Notes: generated by a model from the sequence alone, not told the origin. A stretch of 64,000 bases of DNA from Prorocentrum cordatum (GCA_963575745.1 CAUYUJ010012158.1:316501-380500); one strand, 5' to 3'; shown: positions 29,627-40,733, counted from the stretch's first letter. Numbers and translations are program-made.

Positions 29627-29840
29627 GGTTGCGGGCCAAGGCCAGTGCTGCCTCTTGCAGAGAGCAGCAGATCGGCCCATATTGCAAGGTAGAGGTGTTG
29701 CAGTGCCTCTCTCGGCAGTACCTTTCTGACGCCCTGGAGCAATTTTTCGGACGCTTTTCGCTCCATGCTTGCAGTCCGTTGATTCCATGAGCTCGAATCG
29801 AAGCGAATCCTCCTCCTCCTCCTCCTCCTTCCCGTCCTCT

Positions 29841-30033
29841 AGGCCTCCCAGATGGGGGCGGAGTAGATGGGGTCGGAGCATCGCGCCGCATCGCCGAGCG
29901 CCGATGCATCGGCGATGCGGCTCGATGTATAGCCCGACGATTTCCACGCTGACGGCGTTGGTGCATCGTCGACGCATCGGCGATGCGGCGCGATCCTTCG
30001 ACCCCATATACTCCTGCCCGATCTAGGAGGCCT
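29841..30033. mobile_element. Foldback element, family A, copy 1
   Basis: Left arm AGGCCTCCCAGATGGGGGC, right arm ending ATCTAGGAGGCCT. The interior carries iterated GATGCATCGGCGATGCGGC and GATGCGGCGCGATCC blocks and the central CGGCTCGATGT followed by TTCCACGCTGACG. Other copies: 33321, 49918, 54754. Confidence 0.7.
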
Positions 30034-30115
30034 CTATCTTCTTTGCCGTCTCCTCCTGAGTTGGAACGACGTCTTTGCACTTTTTCTCCGGCCGCCTCCC
30101 GGCATCAGCCTCCCT

Positions 30116-30490
30116 TCGGGTGCGGCTGGAGGTGCCCCTGGCCCAGGGTACCCCCCAGGATTCCGAGGGTGGCCCAGACGGCCTCCCGGGCCGCCCGCCC
30201 CGCCCGTGAATGTGGTTTAGCTATCGAGGGCCTATCGCCGATCTATCGACGAGGCATCGCCGATTCCAGGTCGATGTGTCCCACCCTGAGCTGGTCCCCC
30301 CACCCCCTCCGTTCCTTTTCACTCGGGTGTTGCTAGAAGTGCCCCTGGCCCAAGGTACCCCCAGGATTCCAGAGGATGCCCCCACGGCCTCCAGAGCACT
30401 CCTCACGAGGCCCTACGGGCCCTAGGGCCTCCACGACGCAGCGACAAGCTGGGGGCACCTTGGGCCAGGGGCGCTTCCAGCAGCACCCGA
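30116..30490. mobile_element. Nested foldbacks: family M around a family B half copy
   Basis: 30322-30364 and 30449-30490 are inverted arms of about 42 bp (shared core GCCCCTGGCCCAAGGT), a 169-bp foldback. A third arm in direct orientation lies at 30116-30170 (GGTGCCCCTGGCCCAGGGTA). Between them, 30206-30290 matches the right half of family B (CTATCGCCGATCTATCGACG, GCATCGCCGATTCCAGGTCG). The order suggests one element landed next to or inside another. Confidence 0.6.
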
Positions 30491-30689
30491 TCCGTCCCTT
30501 CGGCGTCCCCCCCCCCGGGCGTCCCCCGGGCGTTCCCTGGGCGTCCCTTGGCGAGGCCGTGGGCGCCCCCCTGGCCTCCGCGCGCTCGCGCCCCAGGGCG
30601 GCCGGAAGAAGGCGCGCGTGGCCGTCGCAGGGCCCCTCGAGTTTCGGAAGAAAAGGCTCCGCTCCCCAGACGTGCTCGCATGTCGAACA

Positions 30690-30907
30690 GATCCATCGGG
30701 ACGATCGAAATTGGCACGGAAAGAACGGGCACAAAGACCAACGGCGGTTGCTGCTCACTTTGAACAGGGCTCGCTGTCGGCGTCGCCGCGAACGTTGTCC
30801 ATTTGAGACAGAAGGCCGCCCGCCTGGACAGCGGCCGCTGTCGGTTTAGGACAACATTTGCTTTTCGGTATCGTACGCAGTTCGTCCGTATGAATTTCGG
30901 GCATCCA
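30690..30907. mobile_element. Foldback element, family G, copy 1
   Basis: The left end (CGAAATTGGCACGGAAAGAA) and the reverse complement of the right end (GGATGCCCGAAATTCATACG) are diverged inverted arms. The centre has GCTCGCTGTCGGCGTCGCCG, GACAGAAGGCCGCCCGCC and the 16-bp perfect palindrome GACAGCGGCCGCTGTC at 30827-30842. Half copies occur at 42844-42985 and 61847-61980. Confidence 0.6.
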
Positions 30908-31143
30908 ATTTTTTTAAAAATCAAGAACACGACTCGGCTTCCAGGGGCTCTCGCCTGGCCTTGGGGCCGGCAAAATAATCACGGCCCTGGAAAAAAAGAC
31001 TCAGCCCTTGGGTTTGGGCACCCAGGGTGTGAACAATTCAGGGAAACGAGTGTCTGGGAGGTGGGAAGGCGGGCGAGTGGAGGCCTTCCGTTCCGGGCGT
31101 CGCAACAGGCAGCGCCGGCAAGTCTGTGTGTTTGTGGGTCAGG

Positions 31144-31262
31144 AGGGGACAACAACACACAGACGCCAATACACGTGGATTTTTTGAGAGAAAATAGAAG
31201 CAATGGGAAGTGGAGGGGAAGACGAAACGAGAGAAAATATAGGAACATATGGGGACATCCAG
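31144..31262. mobile_element. Family H element, copy 3
   Basis: Contains GCAATGGGAAGTGGAGGGGA, AGACGAAACG and GGAACATATGGGGACAT, nearly the same as 31925-31985 and related to 250-396 and 28841-28990. The inverted ends are weak here. Confidence 0.5.
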
Positions 31263-31790
31263 CAAGACACCCGAGTACACGTCGATGTCCGAGTTTATTA
31301 ACATGCTTTGGCGGCTGCAGCGGATCAGTTGTGCCACCAACCATGATCTTGCTGTGAGCCAGGTTTGGCTTGCCTGTCGAGGACTGTGTACGTCAGCTCG
31401 TTTCAGGTCTTTGACGAGGCACTTTTTGTTTGGATGCAGAGGTATGCGGGATAAGGACTGTTTACGACACGACTCTGTGTGTCCACGGATGCGTGAGATG
31501 TTGGAACCCTGGGCCCAAAGTTAATTTCCTGACCATGGACATGATCGGTTTTCTGACCTTTTTTTTGACGCCTCGCCTCAGCCCCGAAGCTGACACTCGT
31601 TTTGCAAGTTTGTGTGATGCGTTTTACTTTTTGCGCAATGCCTGGAGGCTTGGTGCGAAGCTGCAGCCGAAACAGTTGTTTGAAGTTGTGATCCATGTTC
31701 TGTGCCGTAAGCACCCAGCGGTGCAAACCGCGTGGAATCAGAGCCCGGCTGGAGTTCTTAATGCTGTTGTTTCTTCTTTGTGCTCTTTGT
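31263..31790 (+). pseudogene. Possible decayed coding fragment, unrecognised
   Basis: Two plus-strand frames look protein-like: SEFINMLWRLQRISCATNHD and VSQVWLACRGLCTSAR (frame 1, to 31524), then FLTMDMIGFLTFFLTPRLSP, FASLCDAFYFLRNAWRLGAK and PKQLFEVVIHVLCRKHP (frame 2, to 31790). The minus strand is also open for 139 codons, so strand is uncertain. It lies exactly between two family H copies. No family recognised. Confidence 0.25.
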
Positions 31791-31924
31791 GATTTCACTT
31801 GCGGCTCACATGCTGGGGGCACAGCCTGTGCGGTGGCAGATTTCGATGAATTGCTGGAGGCAAGGCCTCTACCATCTTACAATCAGGAAGCTTTAAACAT
31901 ACGCGTCGAATTCCGAAAGGGTAG

Positions 31925-31985
31925 AACAATGGGAAGTGGAGAGGAAGACGGAACGTCAGATAATGCTGGAACATATCGGGACGTT
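31925..31985. mobile_element. Family H core, copy 4
   Basis: ACAATGGGAAGTGGAGAGGA, AGACGGAACG and GGAACATATCGGGACGT repeat the core at 31200-31260 about 720 bp away. Confidence 0.55.
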
Positions 31986-31999
31986 TTAGATTATATGTC

Positions 32000-32022
32000 T
32001 ATGTGTGCGTGTGTGTGTGTGC

Positions 32023-32075
<53 letters not shown>

Positions 32076-32379
32076 TTTCTTCCTGGCGCCCGTCACGCAG
32101 AGGGCGGCTCAGGGTGAGGTGCCAACCCCCCGAGGACGAAGGTGTCGAGTACCTCGTGGGGGCCCGCGCCACGCCAGAATGCGCGGCATCTCGGAGGAGG
32201 GGGGGACGGGGAAGATGGGTGGATAGAAAGGAGGGGAAGGGGGGATAGGGAGGAGGGGGAGGGAAGGAGGAGGGGGAGGGAGGAGGAGGATAGGGAGGAG
32301 GGGGAGGGAGGAGAACAGGGGAGGGACAGGGAGGAGGGGACGGAGGGAAGGAGTCACACGCTCACATCTGCAGAGGGAC

Positions 32380-32432
<53 letters not shown>

Positions 32433-32480
32433 AAACAAATAAAGAGAGAGAGACGGAGGGAGGGAGGGACGGACGGATGA
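32000..32480. repeat. GT array, then GGA and AG arrays
   Basis: (GT)n 32000-32072; GGGGGAGGGAGGAGGA units 32195-32345; (GA)n 32384-32430; then a GAGG-rich stretch. No gene. Confidence 0.85.
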
Positions 32481-33320
32481 GCGGAGAGGAGAAGGGAGAT
32501 GAGACGGCCCATGGCGCAGACATATTTCCCCCCCAAGGCCCTCCCATGGCCCAGGAGACGGCGCCCCTCGCCCCCCAGAGTCTCCGCGGCCCCCGCTTGG
32601 ACGTAGCCGCCCCCCCCCCAGACATCTGGCGTTTCGATTTTTTCGAGACGGGCCCGATCCCTCGACCACAGTCAACCCGCACAGTAAGGATAAGCCACTT
32701 TCCAAGGGTACCCTTGCATCCGTCCCCTTCGGCCTGTCCTTGGCCGCGTTCGCTGGCCGCGCCCCGCCCGCAAAGTGTCGACATGGCCTTCCGAGGCCCG
32801 TGTATCCTTATCGTGCCTTCTAGTTATACTGGTTGGTTGCACTTTCCCAGGCCTTGTCTTCCATCCTGAGGTGTTTTCTGACGGCCCCGGGCCCTGGAAC
32901 CAGCCTCCCCAGGCCGAGTGTGCAGAAAACGCGGCCGTCTCGATTTGTTTCGATGCGCTGGACGTCGAGGACTGGGACGCTCCTCTGCAGGCTCTCGGCT
33001 CCTTTCGGGCCCACAAGGGGCACCTTTCCCCTCCCCCCCAATTCTGTCGCCCCCCACCCTCACTTCGCGCCCAGCCTCTGCCCCCCGCCGCCGCGTCAGC
33101 AGGGCCCCCCCCCCGCTCTGCGCCGCCCCGCCCCCCCCCCTCCCTCCCCTGCTGTTGCTCCCCCCCCGGCGCGGCGCCTCCGGCGGCGAGGCGGCCTGCC
33201 GCCCCGAGGAGGGGGGCAGCGACCCGCGCGCCCGCCTCGGGGCAGGACTGGGCGGGAGGAGGATGGTGGAGGATGGCGGGGGGATGGCGGGAGGGAGGGG
33301 GGAGGCTGGGCTGGTCTTCT
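32481..33320. other. Unassigned C-rich stretch
   Basis: Homopolymer C runs (32610, 33104, 33126) and overlapping Pro/Arg/Gly frames on both strands. No gene or known repeat seen. Confidence 0.4.
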
Positions 33321-33507
33321 AGGCCTCCTAGATGGGGTCGGAGTAGATGGGGTCGGAGGATCGCGCCGCATCGCCGATGCATCAGCGATGCATCGGCGAT
33401 GGATCAGCGATTCGGCTCGATGTGGGGCCCAATCTTCTCCACGCCGACGTCGCCAATGCATCGCCGACGTCGCCAGCGCATCTACTCGGACCCCATCTAG
33501 GAGGCCT
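33321..33507. mobile_element. Foldback element, family A, copy 2 (best preserved)
   Basis: Perfect 19-bp terminal inverted repeats: AGGCCTCCTAGATGGGGTC (33321-33339) and GACCCCATCTAGGAGGCCT (33489-33507). The interior carries tandem GATGCATCGGCGATG-type units and CGGCTCGATGT, then TCTCCACGCCGACG. It is 187 bp and noncoding. Flanking CT dinucleotides on both sides could be a short target duplication. Confidence 0.8.
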
Positions 33508-33826
33508 CTATCTGGGCTGGGTGGCCCAGTGGAGCGACGTCGCATCCTCGGGCACGGATGCTTTGAGTGGGCCTGACCGGGCAGGAGGAAGCTTTCCGCG
33601 ACGGAGCATTCCCACACCGACCAGCGTGCCTCCAGGCAGGCAGGTCGGTCTATGGCCACCTCTCTTGCTTGGAATGCCCGCGATGGAGGGGACGGCGACG
33701 GTCAGGGGTGGGATGGGCCGGCGGAGAGTCCGCATCTCAGCTGCCGGGGGCTTCGCCCTGTTTCCCAGCCCCCAGTCAGAACAGCGTGCGCAAAGCACGT
33801 GCCGAAATACGCGATTTGTTTTGTCA

Positions 33827-34291
33827 TGCTTGACGGAGGAAGCCTCCTTTGTCTTGTACGTATCCGAATGTTCTTCCCCACCAGTCCTTGACGAGTTCGA
33901 GAGCTTTCTGGTGATTTCTAAAATCTGATAATCAAAGGTTCTGCTCTTCCAAAGCTTGTGGAACTGTGACGCGCCCCTTCTTGGCCCGTTCCTTATGTTT
34001 CTCCGAATGTTCGCATCATTCTTGGGAGGAATGTACCCAATCCAAGTTCTTGCTCTTGTCTTTTTGGAAGCTCTGTAAAATCATGCGGTGCTCCTTCGGA
34101 CTTTTGCAGTTCGCCCAGATGTCCTTTGCCTGGTGAGCCTTCTTCTGCCTGTCTTCATCGGCATTCGAGGCGTTGTACGTGAGCCAGTTGATCATCTTTG
34201 TGGCCTCCTTCGGGTCGAGCCTCTCCCCGCTGACAGCCTCTTGTCGCTTGGGCGCGGGGCCGGAGTCGTCGCATTTCTTTCCGCGCACCAT
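33827..34291 (-). pseudogene. Minus-strand gene fragment broken by two TGA codons
   Basis: From ATG at 34289-34291 the frame reads MVRGKKCDDSGPAPKRQEAV, then DPKEATKMINWLTYNASNAD, then HQAKDIWANCKSPKEHRMI and SFQKDKSKNLDWVHSSQE, then TGA (34016-34018). Without changing register it continues CEHSEKHKERAKKGRVTV, a second TGA (33932-33934), then SDFRNHQKALELVKDWWG to a third TGA at 33824. The protein is basic, has no simple repeats, and looks like a real ancestral coding sequence. The frame is open upstream of the Met to 34465. The KNL-WV pattern reminds me of an unnamed protein family expanded in dinoflagellates, but that is a memory-level impression. The GGGTACATT at the first break could also be a splice donor, in which case the first TGA would lie in an intron. 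Confidence 0.5.
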
Positions 34292-34665
34292 CGACGACAG
34301 AATAAACATGAGTGGCGCGGCACGCGCGAAGCAACACAGGGCCGCGCAAGGAGGCACGTTGTGGAATGTTGGAGCAATCGGATATTCGAAAACGCAATGC
34401 TCATAGCGAAAGTGCCACAAACAGCTGGGGCTCTTGAGCCGAAACACCTGCGGGATGCAAACCATCGCTCCCCCGTCGGCCCTACTCGCCCCTTTCCTGC
34501 ATCGACCCCTTCTTGCCCTCGTAGATCGTAGATAGATCTACAGCCATCCTCCGTACTCACCCTGCCCTCCAAAACGCCCCTGGAGTAGGGGCATGCGCCA
34601 AGAGGCATTTGAGATGTAAGCTATTGTAGTGGCCTCCGGCCAGTGCCGCCGATCCGGGGCGTTCC

Positions 34666-34668
<3 letters not shown>
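34292..34668. other. Unassigned stretch
   Basis: Upstream flank of the minus-strand pseudogene. TAGATCGTAGATAGATCTACA at about 34521-34541 is a short imperfect inversion. Nothing else recognised. Confidence 0.4.
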
Positions 34669-34748
<80 letters not shown>

Positions 34749-34850
34749 CTGATGCTGATGCTGATGCTGATGCTGATGCTGATGCTGATGCTGATGAGGA
34801 GGAGGAGGAGGAGGATGAGGATGAGGATGAGGATGAGGATGAGGATGAGC

Positions 34851-34919
<69 letters not shown>

Positions 34920-34929
34920 CTGATGATGC

Positions 34930-34961
<32 letters not shown>

Positions 34962-35465
34962 CTGATGCTTATGATGATGATGATGCTGATGATGAAGAAG
35001 AAGAATAATAAGAATAATAATAAGATGATGATTATGATGATGATGGTGATGTGACGATGGTGATGGTGATGGTGATGGTGATGGAGGTGGTGATGATTCC
35101 GGCCCCCCTCAAACCCCCTTCCTCTCTCCTGTCCCCCCCCCTTTCTCCTGTCCACTCCCCCCCCCCTCTCCTTTCCCCTCCCCTCCCCCCTCTCCCCTGT
35201 CCCCCCCCCCCCTCTGTCCTGTCCACCCCCCCTCTCTCTCTCTTGTCACCCCCCCTCTCTCTGTCCCCCCTGTCCCCCGCCCCCTCTCTCCTTTCCTGTC
35301 CCCCCCCCTCTCCTGTCCCTCCCCCCCCTCTCTCCTTTCACCCCCCCCTCTCTCCTGTCTCCCTCCCCCCATCTCTCCTGTCCACCCTTTCCCCCTCTCC
35401 CCCCCTCTCTCCTGTCCCGCCCCCCCTCTCTCCTGTCCCCCCTCCCCTCCCCCCCCCTCCCTGTC
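34669..35465. repeat. ATG/GAT triplet array followed by CT-rich tract
   Basis: (GAT)n from 34669 with blocks of GATGCT (34747-34796), GAGGAT (34816-34846) and GATGGT (35041-35090). From 35105 to 35465 it becomes CCCCCCTCTCTCCTGTCC units of about 20 bp. Poly-Asp, poly-Met and poly-Ile frames here are artefacts. Confidence 0.9.
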
Positions 35466-36275
35466 CAGGCGCAGTGCAGGGGCAGGGGGGGGGGGACCTG
35501 GGGGAAAGAGAAGGGGCAGAGGCGGGGGGGGTGCAGAGAAAAGGGGGGCGGAGACGAGATTGCAGGGGAAAAGGGGGGGGTGCAGGAAGAGAGGGGGTGG
35601 GGCGCCGGAGAGGAAGGTGCAGGGGGGGGGGGAGCGGTCCCGGCATTGGGGAGACCTTGCGTGTCAATTCTTTCGTCGTTTGCGCCCCCCCCCCCCGTGC
35701 AGAGCGAAGCTTGATCGAGCTCAAGCCCACACTCTCAGAAACTCACACCCCGGATCGGAGGATATGCCCCTATCCAGGAGTACGTGGGAACGGGGTGGCT
35801 GGTCACTTGAAGTACAGCTAGAAAGCGGATCAGGGTGGAAAGTAAGGGCTTCCATGGACCAACCATCCGACCCTGTGCACGGGGCACATAGATTATAGGA
35901 CACAATGTCCTCATGAACCAATTTGCCGCTCGAAAGAGGCGAAGGGGGTAGGATAAAGCAGAGTTCTATTTTATAGAATTCTATCACATAGAACTTCTAT
36001 GTAATATAATCGCGCTTCCGCCGGACACATCGTGCAAGTCGGTGCTCTTTCAGTGGCCCAGCTGGCTGCCAGTCGCAGTCTGGTGGCAACGGCTATGTAG
36101 ATGTGAGTGTGAAACCCAAGGCGGGTCTCAGGCCTTCTCGGCGCTGTAGACGATAAAAGGTGTCCTGTGGGAGGGGGGCGAAGGGGTGCGGGGATCGCAA
36201 ATGTAAAGTGTGGCACGACGGATCCACTACAGAAGTGGTGAGCGTTCGGGGAAGAGACGGCATCGCGGTCCTAGT
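35466..36275. other. Unassigned stretch
   Basis: G-rich to 35640. 35960-36010 has ATTCTATTTTATAGAATTCTA, an AT palindromic patch with repeated TTCTAT/ATAGAA. No gene recognised. Confidence 0.4.
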
Positions 36276-36450
36276 TCCCGTTGCGACCGCCCTTCTTGCC
36301 GCCCTGCTTGCCCCTTTTGTGCCTCTGCTTGTTCTCCCCGTCTTTCTCCCGCTTCTCTTCTGCTTATTGCTTCAGCTTATCATCTGCGTCGTTCTCCTGC
36401 TTATCCTCCTCTGCCTTCCGATCGGATTCATCTTTCTGCCTCCTCTCATC

Positions 36451-37446
36451 TTATGCCCTCTTGCTGTTCTCTTCCTTATGCTTCGTGTATTTCTCTGCCG
36501 TCCGATCCTCCTCGTCTTTCTTCTGTTCCTCTTCCGCCTTGTCTCCACTCCTCTTCAGCCCTCCTCGTTTCCCCTTTTTTCTTGTTTCAGCCTTCCTCCT
36601 TCTCCCATCCTCTGCTTCAGCCATCCTCCTTTCCTCATCCTCTGCTTCAGCCCTGTTCCTTTCCTCATCCTTTGTGGCCAGAGAAGCAGCGACCGCCACC
36701 GCCATGGTGGTCGCAGAGCTCGCGCAACTGCCCCCGCACCTCCCCGCAGCCCGCAACTTCGTGCGTTCTCGATCCGCGCGCAGATCCTCTTCCTTCTTGC
36801 GTTTCTGAGCCGCCTCGTCGACATTCCTGGCGTCCGACTCTGCAAGCCTCGTCGCAGCAGCCTCTTCTGTCTCCCTCTGCCTCTTCTTTTCCATCTCCTC
36901 TGCCTGCTTCATCTCCTGCTGGATGCGCTGGAACGCTTCGGCCGCTCGGCCGGCGGCGCTCGCCTCTGCTTGTCCCAAGATGACCAGGACTTGATTTGCC
37001 ATCTCTGCTCTGTTTCTCCTCTCCTCGGTCTGTGCGCGACTCGCGTTCTTCCTCCTGCCTCCGCGCGTCCGCTCTCTCCTCCTCCTTTCGCTGGTTCTTC
37101 TCTTCCTGGCGTTGCCGTGCTTCCTCCCGATCCTTCCGCGCCTACTCCTCCTGGGCTCGCCGTTGCACCTCCTCGCACGTGGCCTTTCTGTCGCGCTTCC
37201 CCCTCCTCAACCTCTCCAGGATTTCGCGCCCTCTTTCCTGGAGCTCCTCCGTTTCGGCTCCGCTGGTGTCGTCCTGGGTCGCCTCGGTGCTGAAGGGGGG
37301 CTCCTCGGGATCTCGGTCTGCGTGGCTGCGTCCCCCGTCGCAGACATCGGCGCGCGCGTGCCTCCCTCGTCTTCTGCTTCTGCCTGCTCGGCCAAGCCCT
37401 GGGGGAGTGCGGACAACATGCCTCTGCCTGGGGAGGCCTCTGACAC
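36451..37446 (-). pseudogene. Broken coiled-coil coding region
   Basis: Minus-strand reading from about 37446 gives ATQTEIPRSPPSAPRRP; a neighbouring frame gives TSGAETEELQERGREILERL and RRGKRDRKATCEEVQRRAQE, an in-frame TAG at about 37140, then KDREEARQRQEEKNQRKEE and ADARRQEEERESRTD. After a frame change near 37000 an ATG (37000-37002) opens 183 codons: MANQVLVILGQAEASAAGRA, AEAFQRIQQEMKQAEEMEKK, then a Glu/Lys/Arg-rich helix to 36451. It is strongly charged and helix-forming. No domain recognised. Such sequence can arise from decayed GGA/GAA repeats, so the gene status is uncertain, but the LVILGQAEASAAGRAAEAFQ part is not repeat-like. Confidence 0.35.
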
Positions 37447-38873
37447 AAGGAGGGGCGGGGCGGGAGCGCCCCTGGCTCAGGGGAGTCTCATCGTGGGGCG
37501 AAGTCGGGGTCCCTTAATGCAAGGGTGCTTCATTGCATGGGCCCCTCGTGTCTTCGGCGACATCCACGATAGCTTGCTCGTTTTTGCTGATATCCTGCTG
37601 CTGCCGTCTTGGAAGAGGGGGATCTGGAGGGCGCGAGGGTGGTGCGCTATATGTCGAAGGCTGTATGTGTCATGCTGCGCGCGTTGTATGCGACACCGTT
37701 CACGACTCCCCCTGCAAGCGAAGCCTCAAGAAAATCAGGAGGAGGGGCAGGAGGAGGAGGAGGAGGAGGCTCGCGAGCAGGGGGCGGAACAGGCGGACGA
37801 GGAGCACGAAGAGTTCATTTGAATGTGCAGCTTTGTCCCTGAGGCGAAGATTCGCACGTCAAAACACTGCAAGACAAATTTATCATGCCCTTATCTGGCT
37901 TCAAGTATTTCGAGTTCGCCATGTGAAGCCCTGCGTGTAAAAACGTGTCAGGCACACAGTTCGCGAAACGGTGTAAGTGCATGTGAAGCTGCGCATGGGA
38001 GCGGAGTGTAACGGATTTCCGACAGAGGCCACAGAGCGCGCTCGATCTCGGATTTGCGGCCACGATAGCGGCGACCTCCCGTGGAGAAATAGCCGCGCTC
38101 TTGCCGCCGGCGGTTGGCGCGATGCTCCTGGCAGGCTCGCGACACACACGTGAAGACCCATGTTCGCCTGCGGCATTGCTTTCGCAATTGGATCTCGTTG
38201 CAGCGCAGGAACGGCCTCGAAGGGGCTCTTTGTGTAGCGCTTATCCTTAATCTTTCATCATTTCTGCCTCCTCCTCGTCCTCGTCGGCGATGTCTTCGCA
38301 ATCGCCCTGGGGGGGGTGCGGCGCGACGAAACGTCCCCCATCGAAGGGGCATCCCCTATCTTGGGGTGTATTTCCTTTTTGACCCAGAGAGCATGTCCTT
38401 CGCGTCATCGAGATGGCCCTTCCGCGAGGGGCCTGCGCCCTGGCCGCCGCTGCCGCCTCCCGCTCCGGCGCCGCAGCTGCGGATCATCGCCTGAAGGGGG
38501 GGTGGCGCCCTCCCGATGGGGCCTCGTGGGAGGTCTTTTTGGGGTGCTAAATCGTTTGATGTCAGCGGAATTGTGTCATTTTTAGACCCACCTCCTGTTT
38601 GCGTACACAGAGGGGGTCCAAAATTCGAGTGCCCCTGCCTGCTGACTCCTGACCCCCCTGGCCCCTGACTCCTGTCTCCTGACTTCGTCCTGGGTCCCCC
38701 GACTCCTAGCCCCCCCCCTCTCCTGGCCTTTGCCCCCTGCTGCGAAGCCAGCCGAGCGGCGGCGAGCGCCGTGAGCGCAAGAGGGTCTTTCGCCACGTGC
38801 GCAAGCAAGCCTCAAACCTCGTGGCGAGCCTCGCGAGCGCGATCGTCTTGAGACAAAACGGCTGCACGAAAAA
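37447..38873. other. Unassigned stretch
   Basis: Contains a GGAGGA run at 37738-37770. Minus-strand frames at 37815-38352 include Cys- and Arg-rich peptide (RTWVFTCVSRACQEHRANRR) that could be an exon, without a recognised family or consistent register. 38640-38700 repeats CCTGACTCCTG phrases. Confidence 0.35.
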
Positions 38874-39347
38874 AACTTATCCCAGTGCGACCCTACCTAG
38901 GAGTTGGAACCCCTTGGAAAGCAGCATTAGTAGTAGCAGTAACGCTAAGCTAAAGCTAAGCTATAGCTAAAACTAAGCTAAAGCTAAGCTAAAGCTGAGC
39001 CACAGCTAAGCTGAAGCTAAGCTAAAGCTAAGCTAAAGCTAAGCTAAAGCTAAGCTACAGCTAAGCTAAAGCTAAGCTAAAGCTAAGCGAAAGCTAAGCT
39101 AAACGCTGAGCGAAAAGCTAAGCGAAACGCTAAGCTAAACCTAAGCTACAGCTAAGCTAAAGCTAAGCTAAAGTCAAAGCTAAAGCTAAAGCTAAAGCTA
39201 AAGCTCCCAGGAGACTGGGGGAACCGCTCCCAGGAGACTGGGGGGACCGCTCCCAGGGGACTGGGGGAATCGCCCGGGGCGTGTTCCACTGCCCGGCCCC
39301 TTTAAGCTAAGAGAGTAAGAGCCTTTCTAGGCAGAGCCGAGGTAGGG
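38874..39347 (-). mobile_element. Composite satellite element S, inverted copy 4
   Basis: Read on the minus strand it has the same head (CCTACCTCGGCTCTGCC, one base changed), GGCCGGGCAGTGGAACACG, three CCCCCAGTCYCCTGGGAG units, a satellite core of only about 260 bp (here AAGCTAAAGCT on plus), and the tail GCTTTCCAAGGGGTTCCAAC then TCCTAGGTAGGGTCGCACTG. The opposite orientation and short core show the family is dispersed, and not only a local tandem array. Confidence 0.8.
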
Positions 39348-39874
39348 AACAATTATATTTTCCCGTTCGCACTGAGCATCGTTTCGGTTCCCCTGTATGA
39401 ACAGGCATTTGTCCCCTTTATCAAGAGGTGGGCGGAGCCTCTGATATATCGAGAGGAGGAAGAATTCAAAATGACGGTAAGAGGTACTGAGCCCGTTGTT
39501 AGAGGGGAGGTAGATTGTAAGATGACGGGAGGAGATGCTGATTTGTCCATCGATCATTTCCTGCATCAGACCGTCCGCAGCGCCCCGCGTGGCGCCCCGC
39601 GTCTCGGCAATTCTGCCCTCCTTGAGCTGCTCGTGCATTTTCTTGCCCGTCGCGGTGTCCTTCGCGGGAACCCCATCCGACAGAACATCGCTGATTCTGG
39701 TTGCCGTGATTCAGCATGATCCCCACCCGTTAGTCCCTGGTGTGCAGCCCAAAAGTGACGACAGAAACAAGATTTGGACGACCAATTCGGATTTGAACAT
39801 GAAACGCGGGTCCCAGAGGGAAGGGGTTCCCTCGCGATTCACTCACTAACGAAGCTCCTTTTGGTCGATGATCA
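39348..39874. other. Unassigned stretch with a weak minus-strand frame
   Basis: A minus-strand frame (39638 to 39327) reads MHEQLKEGRIAETRGATRG then AADGLMQEMIDGQISI before turning less protein-like. It could be one small exon; evidence is thin. Confidence 0.25.
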
Positions 39875-40380
39875 TGATGGGGTGGTGATAGTGATAAATA
39901 TGTGATGCTGGTGATGGCGATGGTGAGCGCTGTTGAATGATGTTGGTCTGACGATGGTGATGATGAGTGATGAAGATGATGATGGCGATGATGTTGGACG
40001 GTGACGATGATGATGGTGATGTGGATGTGGCGATGGTGATGGAAAAAATGAGGATGATGCTGACGATGATTTTGGATGGTGGCGATGGTATTGATTATGA
40101 AGGTGATGATGTTGATGATACTGATGTGTGTATGAGGATGATGGTCATGGTGATGGCGATAATGGGGGTTCGTGTGCGGGAACACGTCAGTGATGATAAC
40201 GGTGGTGATGACGGTGATGAGTGCATGTGACTGCGAGTTTTGGTGGTTGGTGATGATGACTGCTGGTGACCATGGTGCGCTCATGACGTGGTAATGAATG
40301 AGTGGGTGATGAGTGAATGAGCCAAATCGTGAGCTGGTGATCATGATGACCGGTGATCATGATTGGATGGAGACGACACG
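39875..40380. repeat. Degenerate TGATGG array
   Basis: TGATGATGG/TGACGATGG units over about 500 bp. Confidence 0.75.
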
Positions 40381-40469
40381 AGGAGGGGGTGAAGTGTGAG
40401 GTCAGGTTCCTGTGCGGAGGTGCACACAAAAAAACAAACACCCCACGTAGGATGTGGGGAAATATCGGA

Positions 40470-40552
40470 TTGGGAAGATGTATGCATGTATGCATGTATG
40501 CATGTATGCATGTATGCATGTATGCATGTATGTATGTATGTACGTATGTATG
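40470..40552. repeat. ATGCATGT tetranucleotide array
   Basis: (ATGCATGT)n then (ATGT)n; ATGCAT palindromes recur every 8 bp. Confidence 0.9.
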
Positions 40553-40733
40553 TATACACACCCGTTGCGTATGTACCCTCTTTCCGCCCTGCTGTGGAAG
40601 GGGCCTGGCTGCCAGCGCCTGCCGCGTCGATGGCGGCCGAGGACCCCCCTTGGGGTTTTGAGAAGGAGATCGGCGACAGATTTGATTTATTCCAGAGTTT
40701 TGTTTATCGAAACTACGAATGATGGGTAGAGTG

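Noticed and set aside
34643-35054. Poly-Asp and poly-Met frames
   Set aside because: Translations of the ATG/GAT triplet array, with no unique sequence on either side in frame.
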